Shown here: positions 42,750-50,891 of the stretch, piece after piece
Position numbering within the stretch: the stretch's first letter is position 1
How the letters are laid out: the number at the start of each line of letters is the position of its first letter
From: Gammaproteobacteria bacterium
GTDB taxonomy: Bacteria > Pseudomonadota > Gammaproteobacteria > Steroidobacterales > Steroidobacteraceae
Reading direction: 5' to 3'
Assembly (NCBI GenBank): GCA_028293745.1
Contig: JAQGOF010000070.1
Span: forward strand, 1-60,595
Length of the DNA: 60,595 bases
Program-made: the position numbers and the translations under genes
Notes under the pieces: model-generated
The model's input: only the letters and a program-made list of their open reading frames with translations
Told to the model about the DNA's origin: nothing
Databases searched by the model: none

Positions 42750-44975
42750 TCAGAAGCTTGCCCCTAAGCGAACGCCGTATGTCCGGGGAGGCCGGATCGT
42801 AATCGAATCACCGCCGAAGAGCCCTGCCGGCCCCAGCCCGACCTGATTGACTGAAGAGTAAACCTCTCTATCGAGCAGATTGTCGCCCCAGAGGGTCACG
42901 CTATACGCGGCATTTCTTCCGAACGTCCATTTTGCCGATGCGTTCAACCAGGTATAGCCGCCCTGCTTTCGCGTGTTTGCGAAGTCGAAAAAGTAGCCGG
43001 AGTTGTAGTACGCGTTTGCGTTCAGATCGATTCGATTGGTACCCAATGGCACCGCATAGTTAATGGCCAACGTCGTGGTGAAGGCAGGCGAGTTGACGTC
43101 GTCGTTGCCAGAGGCATCCTTGGGAGTGGCAATATTGCCGATCCCCGGCGCTGGTACGGGAACGAAGAGCGGCGCCGTAGGGAACTTGTCATAGCGGGCA
43201 TGCAGGTATGAGCCGGTCCAGGAAAGTGTCATCTTATCGCTGGGCTTGCCGGTAAGCTCGAAGTCGATGCCCTTGATCTTCGAGGACGCGGCGTTGAGGA
43301 GCGTACGCGTCGAGCCGATGAATGCGTTGACCTGCTGGTCCTTATAGTCGTAGTAAAAGGCCGCAAGGTTGAAGCGCAGACGATTCTCCAAGTAGTCTGA
43401 CTTGAGGCCCACCTCATACGCGGTGATCTTCTCTGGCTGAACCGGCAGCGGCACGGAGGCAGGCTGTCCGGGAACACTCTGTACCGTCTGAGTGTTGAAG
43501 AGACCCGACTTGAAGCCGGTTGAGACCTGCACGTAACCCAGGGCCTGTGCCGAGAAACGATGATCGAGACCTGCACGGAATGTCGTCTTCGGCCACGTCT
43601 CACTGCCAACCTGAGACACGGTCGCAGGCGGCGCGGCGGCAGCTGACTGGTTGAGCCGGAAGTCACGCTTATCGTTCGTATAGCGCACTCCAAGCGTCAG
43701 GCGCGAGTCGAAAGGAAGCGGAATCGTGGTCTGTCCGAATGCCGCGTACGATTTAGTCTTCATCTCGGATTCGATCGTCGTGTTGTGCAGGTTCGCGCCA
43801 TTCGGCTGTGCATAGTTGATAAATACCGGGTCATAACCGCTGGTGTCCTGATAGAAATACAGTCCGCCCACCCAGCTGAGCTTCGAGCCATCGGGTGATA
43901 ATAGCTGCAGTTCCTCGGAGAAGGTCTTCTCGGTGGGCTTGAAGGTCTGATGGGACCCATCATTCGGAGTCAGGTCGAAGTCAACGCGGCCCACCACGTC
44001 CTGCGTATGGTAAGCCGTGATCGATCTCAGGTTCGCGACACCGAACCGCTGCAGGAAGTCGACGCTTCCGCCTCGCGTTTGCGTCACGTTACCCGACGGA
44101 AAGTTGAGGTCAACGTCGTAGAATCCGCCGGAGTACTGGAATCCGAGACGGCCACGCTGATCGAGTCCGAGCTCGCCTTTTCGGGGCAGGCGCGTAGCGA
44201 ATCCCGTTTGACTCCGAAGTTTTTCCCAATCGCCGATAAAGGTGATCTCCGTGGAATCTGTCGGGGTCCATAACCACTTTGTCCGTGCTACGTAGTCATA
44301 CCCCCTGTATACGTCTGAGCCATCAAACAAGTTTGTTCCGTAACCGTCACCCTGATCGTGGTACGACAGAGAAATATCGGCAGCCAGTGTGGAGGTGATA
44401 CCCGTGGTTCCATACAAGGAACCATCGACGGTTTGGTAATTTCCATACCCGACGGTCATGTCGAGTCTGGACTCCTGCGTCGGTCGTCGTGTGCGCACCT
44501 GGATCACGCCACCCGTGGCATTACGGCCAAAAAGCGTTCCCTGTGGGCCTTTGTCGACCTCTATGGAATCGATATTGTTAAGTGACATCAGACTCGCGGG
44601 CTGAGCAGCTATGTAGACACCATCCACCACGAGGGCAACGGTAGCCTCCGCGCCCGACGAGCTGACAGCGGCTCCGACTCCGCGCAGGAACGGCACGCTC
44701 GTAGCGCCAATGGCTTGAAACTGAAGGCCTGGTGTGACTTGCGCGATCTCGAGCAGCGAGTCGATTCCGCGTGCCGTAAGCTGGTCTCCGCTGAGGGCCG
44801 TGATCGAAATCGGCACATCCTGAGCCGATTCGGTGCGGCGCTGGGCCGACACGACGACCTCGTCCAGACCTCCGACGTTTGTGTCTGGCGCGTTCTCCGC
44901 AGCAACTACGTCGGTTGCCATCGACATCGCCGCTGTACAAGCCAGCGCCACGATGGTCCTCAATCGTCCCGTCAT
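42750..44975 (-). CDS. TonB-dependent outer-membrane receptor
   Basis: 741 residues from ATG 44975 (GAGGGGG upstream), with a signal peptide cut near residue 26 (DVVAAENAP). A TonB-box-like LDEVVVSAQR is followed by the plug (DVPISITALSGDQLTARGIDSLLEIAQVTPGL; VDKGPQGTLFGRNATGGVIQVRT) and a 22-strand barrel ending in the C-terminal Phe (GVRLGASF). Active uptake of a bulky or scarce substrate across the outer membrane, powered by TonB. It belongs to the class common in aromatic- and steroid-degrading proteobacteria rather than to a recognisable siderophore receptor. It has two operators and the strongest promoter of the island. Confidence 0.93.
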   Translation of the reverse strand: MTGRLRTIVALACTAAMSMATDVVAAENAPDTNVGGLDEVVVSAQRRTESAQDVPISITALSGDQLTARGIDSLLEIAQVTPGLQFQAIGATSVPFLRGVGAAVSSSGAEATVALVVDGVYIAAQPASLMSLNNIDSIEVDKGPQGTLFGRNATGGVIQVRTRRPTQESRLDMTVGYGNYQTVDGSLYGTTGITSTLAADISLSYHDQGDGYGTNLFDGSDVYRGYDYVARTKWLWTPTDSTEITFIGDWEKLRSQTGFATRLPRKGELGLDQRGRLGFQYSGGFYDVDLNFPSGNVTQTRGGSVDFLQRFGVANLRSITAYHTQDVVGRVDFDLTPNDGSHQTFKPTEKTFSEELQLLSPDGSKLSWVGGLYFYQDTSGYDPVFINYAQPNGANLHNTTIESEMKTKSYAAFGQTTIPLPFDSRLTLGVRYTNDKRDFRLNQSAAAAPPATVSQVGSETWPKTTFRAGLDHRFSAQALGYVQVSTGFKSGLFNTQTVQSVPGQPASVPLPVQPEKITAYEVGLKSDYLENRLRFNLAAFYYDYKDQQVNAFIGSTRTLLNAASSKIKGIDFELTGKPSDKMTLSWTGSYLHARYDKFPTAPLFVPVPAPGIGNIATPKDASGNDDVNSPAFTTTLAINYAVPLGTNRIDLNANAYYNSGYFFDFANTRKQGGYTWLNASAKWTFGRNAAYSVTLWGDNLLDREVYSSVNQVGLGPAGLFGGDSITIRPPRTYGVRLGASF

Positions 44976-45034
44976 GATGCCCCCTCGAGTCTTCGCGCGC
45001 CCCGGGATCGCCGACACGCGGGCCGGCTGCAGTT

Positions 45035-45094
45035 GACCTTCCATGGAAGTTCACTTCTTCCATGGAAGATACTTCCCCGCAGCTGGCTCGTCAA
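45035..45094 (-). promoter_or_regulatory. Promoter of the TonB receptor with operator copies 5 and 6
   Basis: Minus strand: -35 TTGACG (45094-45089), exactly 17 bp, -10 TATCTT (45071-45066). The -10 is the arm of operator 6 (45054-45071, core TTCCATGGAA). Operator 5 (45035-45052, GACCTTCCATGGAAGTTC) lies 19 bp centre-to-centre downstream, close to two helical turns, which would allow two dimers on one face. Confidence 0.78.
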
Positions 45095-45240
45095 GTACTA
45101 GCAAAGGGCTAGCCGACGTCTGAGGTAAGGAGTGGATCGGTGAGATCGAGGACTGCGACGACGCTGCGCCGTCGCATGAGCTTTCGAGGGCCCGCCGCTT
45201 GCTGCATCTCATCCCCCATCCACAAGCAGAGGCCGCGTAT

Positions 45241-45594
45241 ATGGCCACCAAGCTTAACCAGCAAGCGTTCGAATACGCGAAAGACCTCATCCGCAAGGGG
45301 AGTGTTGTGTTAGATGACAGAGGCGCGTGGAGCGAGCACCAGCCGTCAGCCGAGCGGGAAGACGAGTTCATCCGTGTTTACGGCATCCGGGAGTTCGCGC
45401 GATGGTATCTGGGAATGGACACGGAGGTTTCCGCGGAAACCAAGGGAGCCTACAAATTTCCCTTTGGCGATTTCTCGAGGGTCCATCGATGCGGCGTGAG
45501 CTCTGCTGAAAGCACAGCAAGAGAGTACCCCGACATCGAAGATGCGGCCGTACATCTGCTCGCCCTGATGGCAGAAATGGCGGTAATCGTGTAG
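45241..45594 (+). CDS. Conserved hypothetical protein
   Basis: 117 residues from ATG 45241 (AGAGG eight bases upstream). Reads MATKLNQQAFEYAKDLI, then WSEHQPSAEREDEFIRVYG, then AYKFPFGDFSRVHRCGVSSAES. I recognise the type as a widespread small proteobacterial protein with no known function; the motifs KFPFGDF and HRCGV are its most conserved parts. Stand-alone, divergent from the TonB receptor. Confidence 0.7.
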   Translation: MATKLNQQAFEYAKDLIRKGSVVLDDRGAWSEHQPSAEREDEFIRVYGIREFARWYLGMDTEVSAETKGAYKFPFGDFSRVHRCGVSSAESTAREYPDIEDAAVHLLALMAEMAVIV

Positions 45595-45856
45595 GAGCGG
45601 CCTCGAGAGCTGCATGCATTTCGATTGGCTGCCTCGCAAATCGGCCGGTGCGCATGCGACCAGAACAACACTGCCGCCGCGAAGCCAAGCCCCAAGCCTC
45701 GATAAGCGACGCCCATCACGATGCCAGCGACTCCTGAAAAAGGGACGGCTTCCGGCGAATTCGTGCGCACGACCTGATGCACTATCTGTGCTCCCGGACT
45801 ATGTAGAGTGACGGCGGGCGTCAGCCTGGAAGATCGCCACGATCTCCTCGGCCACT

Positions 45857-45923
45857 GCCATCCGCCGCCGCACGCGCCATAACTCTTTCGCTTGTGGGGG
45901 CGATGTGCATCGAGCCCGAGCGG
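45857..45923. repeat. 67-bp near-identical copy of a dinB segment
   Basis: Matches 47664-47729 inside the Pol IV gene base for base except one inserted T. Same orientation, 1.8 kb away. It encodes the Pol IV stretch around LGLDAHRPH, out of frame after the insertion. Flanking DNA on both sides is unrelated. The rest of 45595-46150 shows no supported gene. Confidence 0.8.
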
Positions 45924-46150
45924 AGGACCAAAGGCAACAAACGGCGGGTCATCTATCTCCATGATGTTCTCAGCACCGGGATCTACACAGGCTTTTACCA
46001 TTCCTGACCTGTGGTGGGCGTTCTGCGAATGCGAAGCCTTTCGGAGATCCTCTCGTTCGGCATCGACTGCGCTCCGCGGGCAAAAAAACCGCAAGACTAC
46101 GCAGTCCGCTTCTGATCAATCTCCAGCGGCCGGCTCCCTCGCCACGGATC

Positions 46151-46252
46151 GTGAACACTTTTCCGCGATCGTGAACAGTCTTCCACGGACCCCGCCAAAG
46201 TGTTCACGATCCCGTGGAAACGTGTTCACGTTACTGTGGATTTGGTGTTCAC
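46151..46252. mobile_element. Array of GTGTTCAC octamers, possible IS21-family end remnant
   Basis: GTGAACA(C/G) at 46151 and 46171 (20-bp step), then GTGTTCAC in the opposite sense at 46200, 46222 and 46245 (22-23-bp steps), each followed by similar flanks such as GATC and TTTCC or CCGTGGAA. Multiple internal repeats of this kind are found at the ends of IS21-family elements; no istA or istB gene is present. Could instead be an operator array. Confidence 0.4.
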
Positions 46253-46362
46253 CAATCGGCAAGCGGTTCCTTGACTCCTTATTCCCGCCTTCCATACTCT
46301 TCCCCGAGTCCCGAATCCGGCCGAAAGGTCGTTTGGATTTCCTAGTCCCTAAGGAGAGTCTT

Positions 46363-47330
46363 TTGCCGTTCATGGATATCGCCGCCGGCGAGATCTCGTC
46401 GATCCAGCCGGTCCAGGCCTACAACAAGAACGTGGTGCTGCTCATCAGCCAGCGCAATGCGTCGCGCCCGCTGGTGGTGAAGTCCGAGGACGGCACCGGG
46501 CGCAACAACTTCGGCGCCATGCAGAGTTCCATGCCACCGCTTTCTCCAGGCTGCGTGGCCTGCCCTTCGAAACCGCCAAGCTCTCACTGAAGGAAATCGA
46601 CGAGCTCAAGCGCTGCGACCCGGCCAAGGTCAAAGCCAACCCGCCGCTCACGCAGGCGCAATGGCTACGGAAGCTCGACGACCTGCTCCATACCGCTGAG
46701 GGCAAGACCAAGACCGCCATCAAGGTCAGCTTCGTCGAGGCGCTGGCCAACCTGCACGGCATCGGCAAGGATCTGGAGCAGAAGAAGCTCCTGGGCGAGG
46801 CGCTGGTGCGCGGCAATACCGACGTGCCCTTCGGCCTGGGCGAGATACTGGCGGTCGACTTCTTCATCGGCAACGGAGACCGCTTCCGCGAAGTCACCTC
46901 CTCTGAGAAGTATCCGCGCGGCTCGATCTTCGGCGACCAGAACATCTTCTTCCAAATCAAGTGCGGGAAGTTCACGACCGTAGGCCTGGATACCTACGAC
47001 GGCACCGGCTCCTGGTCCGACCTGAACCGCACGATCGAGGACCTGGAGGCCGTCCAGTACGACATCTTCTGGCCCGGCCGCATCCTGGCCCCGGGCGCGC
47101 GGCGCGAGCGCGACGAGGTCGCGACCGCGCTAGTCGACTCGCTGATCGAACTCTGCCTCGGCGAGGGGGCCGTGTTCTCGGCTTCGATGCGCAAGAAGCT
47201 GATCGAGGCCTGCCACCGCGGCATCTCGTCGGGCAAGGAAATACTGCGGGGAAAATACAAGCTGGGCGACAACGTGCAGTCGCTCACGGTGGGCATCCGG
47301 TCGCGCTGGCTGATCATCCGCGGCAAGTGA
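46363..47330 (+). pseudogene. Frameshifted PI3/4-kinase-like (HipA-like fold) protein
   Basis: The start is a TTG at 46363, six bases after AAGGAG, reading LPFMDIAAGEISSIQPVQAYNKN and RPLVVKSEDGTGRNNFGAM. Around 46520-46530 the frame shifts; the other frame continues seamlessly as EFHATAFSRLRGLPFETAKL to the stop at 47330. The C-terminal part has a kinase-like catalytic loop GNGDRF (about 46869), a following Asn (DQNIFF) and a DFG-like VGLDTYD, an order seen in PI3/4-kinase-like and actin-fragmin-kinase-like folds. One base change would restore about 320 residues, so it is either a recent pseudogene or a sequencing error. Confidence 0.6.
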
Positions 47331-47540
47331 GTCCGCGCCGGCGCGAGATTGATCATTCGCGGAAGGCGTGGAATACGAACGACCAAGTTAGGGTTGACGA
47401 TCCTGACGGAAGAGAAATTTCAGACTGGATTCCGTTCGTCCCCGACTTCACACGGTGGCCGTAGTCGAGCCCCAGGTTTTGTAGCGGCAGCTAACATAAA
47501 TTCGCTGAGCAGCCGATTCCCCCCGATTGCGCAGCCGGAC

Positions 47541-48779
47541 TCAGAGCAACTCGTGTTCGGCTAGCTCGCGAAATTCATCCGGGACCGAACGTCCAGAACC
47601 CAAGACCACCGATCCGTATCCGATCGCTTCCCAACCGAATCGGTCACGTATCGTGTCGACGGCGCCATCCGCCGCCGCACGCGCCATAACTCTTTCGCTG
47701 TGGGGGCGATGTGCATCGAGCCCGAGCGGCAGATCGAGCTGCAGATCCGCGTCTTTCGTCAGGTGCGACACGCGAATTCCCAGCAGCGATATTGTTGACT
47801 CGTTTGGGTACTGGGCCAGAACGGTGCGCACGAGCGCCTCAGCAATTTCTGCCAGATTCTTGGTCGCTGAAGTCGGGGTGGGAAGGGTGATTGAACGGGT
47901 GACAGCGCGAAGATTTGCGAAGCGGACGCGGACCGTGATTGTTCGACCGCATAAAGATTTGGCGCGCAGTCGCGCACCGATCCTGTCCGAAAGATGGCGC
48001 AGCGTGGGTTGGAAAACTCTCCTCTCCGCCGGTTTTCTGCCGAGAGCCGACTGCGCCCCTGCTGACCTCGCTCGATGCTTCGTCTTGATCTGACGTGGGT
48101 CTCGATTCCAGGAAAGCGCGGCAAGCTTCTCTCCTGCCGCGTGCCCGAGCAGGCGCTCGAGTGAACGTTCCGATGTCTTTGCCAGTTGTCCGATCGTGCG
48201 CACGCCAACCTCGGCCAACCGCGATTTGGTTACCGGGCCGACACCCCACATGAGCTCGACCGGCAAATCATGAAGGAAATCGAGTTCACCAGCGGGATCG
48301 ACGATGACGAGCCCATCGGGCTTCGCCACTTGCGAAGCAATCTTTGCGAGGTGCTTCGTACGTGCAACGCCAACCGAAATCGGCAAGCCAATTTCCACTC
48401 GCACGCGGCGTCGAATGATGCGCGCGATCTCGGAAGGCGATCCGAACAGGTGTGTGCACCCAGCTACGTCGGCGAAAGCCTCATCGATTGAGAGCCGTTC
48501 GACGAGGGGTGTGTAGTCAGTCACGATCTTGATTGCAGCATCACCGAGCCGCTGATATTCACTGAAATGGCCATTTACAAAAATAAGCTGCGGGCAGAGT
48601 TGCCGCGCATCCCGCCCAGACATGCCGCTCTGTACACCGAAAGCCTTAGCCTCGTAAGAAGCTGCCAGCACGACCCCGCCACCGACTGCGATCGGTTTCC
48701 CTCTCAACGATGTGTTTAACAGCTGCTCGACTGAGGCGTAAAAGGCATCGAGGTCCGCATGTAGAACAGTGGCTTCCAT
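47541..48779 (-). CDS. dinB: DNA polymerase IV (Y-family translesion polymerase)
   Basis: 412 residues from ATG 48779 (the frame is open to 48815). HADLDAFYASVEQ holds the first catalytic Asp pair region, SIDEAFADV the second Asp-Glu, followed by VGVARTKHLAKIASQVAKPDG, the helix-hairpin-helix LPVELMWGVGPVTKSRLAEVGVRT and the little-finger domain. Typical length is about 350-420. A C-terminal part (LQLDLPLGLDAHRPHSERVMARAAADGAVDTIRDRFG) resembles mycobacterial/proteobacterial DinB2-like ends. A LexA box lies 70 bp upstream, so SOS induction is expected. Confidence 0.92.
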   Translation of the reverse strand: MEATVLHADLDAFYASVEQLLNTSLRGKPIAVGGGVVLAASYEAKAFGVQSGMSGRDARQLCPQLIFVNGHFSEYQRLGDAAIKIVTDYTPLVERLSIDEAFADVAGCTHLFGSPSEIARIIRRRVRVEIGLPISVGVARTKHLAKIASQVAKPDGLVIVDPAGELDFLHDLPVELMWGVGPVTKSRLAEVGVRTIGQLAKTSERSLERLLGHAAGEKLAALSWNRDPRQIKTKHRARSAGAQSALGRKPAERRVFQPTLRHLSDRIGARLRAKSLCGRTITVRVRFANLRAVTRSITLPTPTSATKNLAEIAEALVRTVLAQYPNESTISLLGIRVSHLTKDADLQLDLPLGLDAHRPHSERVMARAAADGAVDTIRDRFGWEAIGYGSVVLGSGRSVPDEFRELAEHELL

Positions 48780-48848
48780 ATCGACTCGCCGGCCAAAACC
48801 CGGAGCGCAAACCACTGATCTGGCGTTGTGGCCCGGTTCGAATATAAA

Positions 48849-48868
48849 GACTGGCTATTTATACAGTA
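48849..48868 (-). promoter_or_regulatory. LexA (SOS) box of dinB
   Basis: In the dinB sense: TACTGTATAAATAGCCAGTC, against the E. coli consensus TACTGTATATATATACAGTA. The CTGT half-site is perfect; the other half is CCAG for ACAG. Located 70 bp before the start codon. Confidence 0.8.
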
Positions 48869-49074
48869 TCCATGGAGTCGGCTCCTAGAGCAAGGAGCTG
48901 ATCGCCCGAGGTTCGACCGGTTGCCAGGACGATCCGGACCTGCCGTCGGCTCCCGCGCAGCTCTAGTATGAATGGAACAATATGGAGCGCGACCCATCGG
49001 CTCTCGGCCTCATCTTTCGGGACGTAGGTGTGGCAGGTTCATCCTGTCCTCCGAATTGCCTGCAGCAAGGTCAG

Positions 49075-49550
49075 TCACAGACCTCTCCGTCTCGCCCCAT
49101 TCACACGTTGCTGCAATGCCGTCAGCGGCAGCAGATACGAGAACGCCGCTTTATACAGGTGGGGCGGCAGGTGAACGCGCATGTATTCGAGAACCGTCCG
49201 CCGGCCGACTAAGAGCTTGTCGAGCTGCAGCGTCCGGCCATCGCTTCCACGGATGTTCAGGGTGTTTGGCCACGGCGCCTCGGCTATTTTCGTGACCTCT
49301 GACCAGGGAATGAACACCCGCAAGGTCCCCCGGCGCTGGGTGATACCAACGTCAGTGAGCTCTACACGATTACGAACTCTTCGCAGGTAGAGTGCGGTTG
49401 GCCAGCCGAAATCGCGCACAGCGCAAAGATATACAGGCCGAATCCCCAGTTGCTATCCCTCCATGTCACGTAGATGCCGAAGATCGCAAAAGCAGGGAGC
49501 ATGGTGGCCAACGCGTAAGCGCATCCCTTCTCCATTGGAGAATGCACCAT
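49075..49550 (-). pseudogene. Frameshifted small membrane protein with PH-like domain
   Basis: First frame from ATG 49550: MVHSPMEKGCAYALATMLPAFAIFGIYVTW and a second hydrophobic stretch GFGLYIFALCAI. Near 49412 the sense switches by one base to RDFGWPTALYLRRVRNRVELTDVGITQRRGTLRVFIPWSEVTKIAEAP, a bacterial PH-like beta domain, ending at 49075. The two parts together make about 155 residues with two membrane helices and one PH-like domain. Either inactivated recently or a sequencing error. Confidence 0.6.
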
Positions 49551-49757
49551 GAAGTGACCGGTCCCATCAGGCAACTCACGCGCGGGGAGCTGGCCCAACC
49601 GCGCGAGCTCTTTCCAGAACGCCACCAAGGACACGATGGCTGCGAGCGCATCTTTCGCACGCACGAAATCGCTTCCTGACCCAGCGCAGCAAGCGTACGC
49701 ATGACTCGTCTCCCCGACCAACCACGCCGATCGCAACTGCAGGAAACGGAAGCGCCT

Positions 49758-50402
49758 TTATGCAGCGCTCCTGAAATCTCCAAGCTGTGCATCCAAGGCG
49801 CGTTTGAAGGCAGGCCGCGCGGTGCAGCGTTCGACATAGGCCGCGAGACGCCTGTCGCTGGAGACGATGTCGGTGTGCTTGAGGATCCTGAGCACCGTTG
49901 ACATCATCAGATCGCCGGCCGTGAAGCGGTCACCATCGAGAAAGGGCTTATCACCGAACGTTCGGGAGAGCGCGGACAGCCTTCTTTGTACGAACTCGAC
50001 GGCGCCCGGGCGGCGCAGCTTTGCCCATTCCTCATTTGCGTAGAAGAGGTCGATCGACGCGACATTCATCACGAAGGGCTCGATCGAGTTGAGCGCCGCA
50101 ACGAGCCATTGAATGGCCCGTGCACGCGCGCCGGGTTCCTTCGGCAGCAGTATTTCACTCCGCTCACCAACGTGCAGAACGATGGCCCCGGACTCGAATA
50201 GAACGAGACCGTCGTCTTCGAGGATCGGCACCTGACCGAAAGGTTGCAGAGCGCGGTACTCTGGTCTGTCCTGATCTCCCTGCCCGAGAAGGCGGGTCTG
50301 GTATCGCAAGCCTGCTTCCTCCAGCGCCCATCGCGCGCGCAGATCGCGCACCTGGCCACGGGCAAAGTCCGGAACCCACTTGAATGCCGAAATCGTGATC
50401 AC
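49758..50402 (-). CDS. Glutathione S-transferase family protein
   Basis: 214 residues. Thioredoxin-fold half begins ITISAFKWVPDFARGQVRDLRARWALEEAGL, with FGQVPILEDDGLVLFESGAIVLHVGER as the cis-Pro and glutathione-binding Glu-Ser motif. Helical half carries DKPFLDGDRFTAGDLMMSTVLRIL with the structural Asp. Catalytic residue near the N-terminus is not obvious (no Tyr/Ser in the usual place; Trp9 is nearby). Stand-alone in the accessory region; 640 bp without a gene follow to its right. Confidence 0.87.
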   Translation of the reverse strand: MITISAFKWVPDFARGQVRDLRARWALEEAGLRYQTRLLGQGDQDRPEYRALQPFGQVPILEDDGLVLFESGAIVLHVGERSEILLPKEPGARARAIQWLVAALNSIEPFVMNVASIDLFYANEEWAKLRRPGAVEFVQRRLSALSRTFGDKPFLDGDRFTAGDLMMSTVLRILKHTDIVSSDRRLAAYVERCTARPAFKRALDAQLGDFRSAA

Positions 50403-50891
50403 TTTAGGGTCTCCTCAGATGACGTCGCGTACCACTGCCTGTTCGGCGTCGTCCGGACGGCAGGATGCAGCCGCGCGGCGGTTCGCCTCGGGTTAAAGAC
50501 GAACGGCGGATCGCGAAATCGACATCAGGGGGCAGAAGTTTCGCGGCGATCGTAAGACACTGAGAAATCGAGACACCGGATGTGACCAGGTGTCGGTGTC
50601 CAAGGGCATTCCGAGCCCCGTGAGCGTGAGTTACTAGCGACCGGGCTGAAGCATCAGCTTCGAAGAGAGCTACATGCCAATGAAATTCAAAGATCATCGA
50701 ACCGCTGGAACGGAGACCTTGGGCTTGCCGTAGCCGAGCTCGAGGCTCCACCACGCGCGCGAATGGCACCTGTTCGCCTCGCCCGCCATTAAGGAAGGCG
50801 AACCGCCCGAGCTCACCGAGCTCGGGCCGGCGCGACGTCAGCTCGGTCAGAACGCCCTATGTTATGTCGATCCAGAGTGTGCCTTCGCGTG

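Noticed and set aside
45450..46094. 214-codon minus-strand ORF with one hydrophobic stretch
   Set aside because: Antisense to the conserved gene at 45241 and includes the out-of-frame dinB fragment; a mosaic by chance.
46151..46252. CRISPR array
   Set aside because: Octamer repeats are too short, occur in both orientations and have no spacer-repeat structure; no cas genes in the window.
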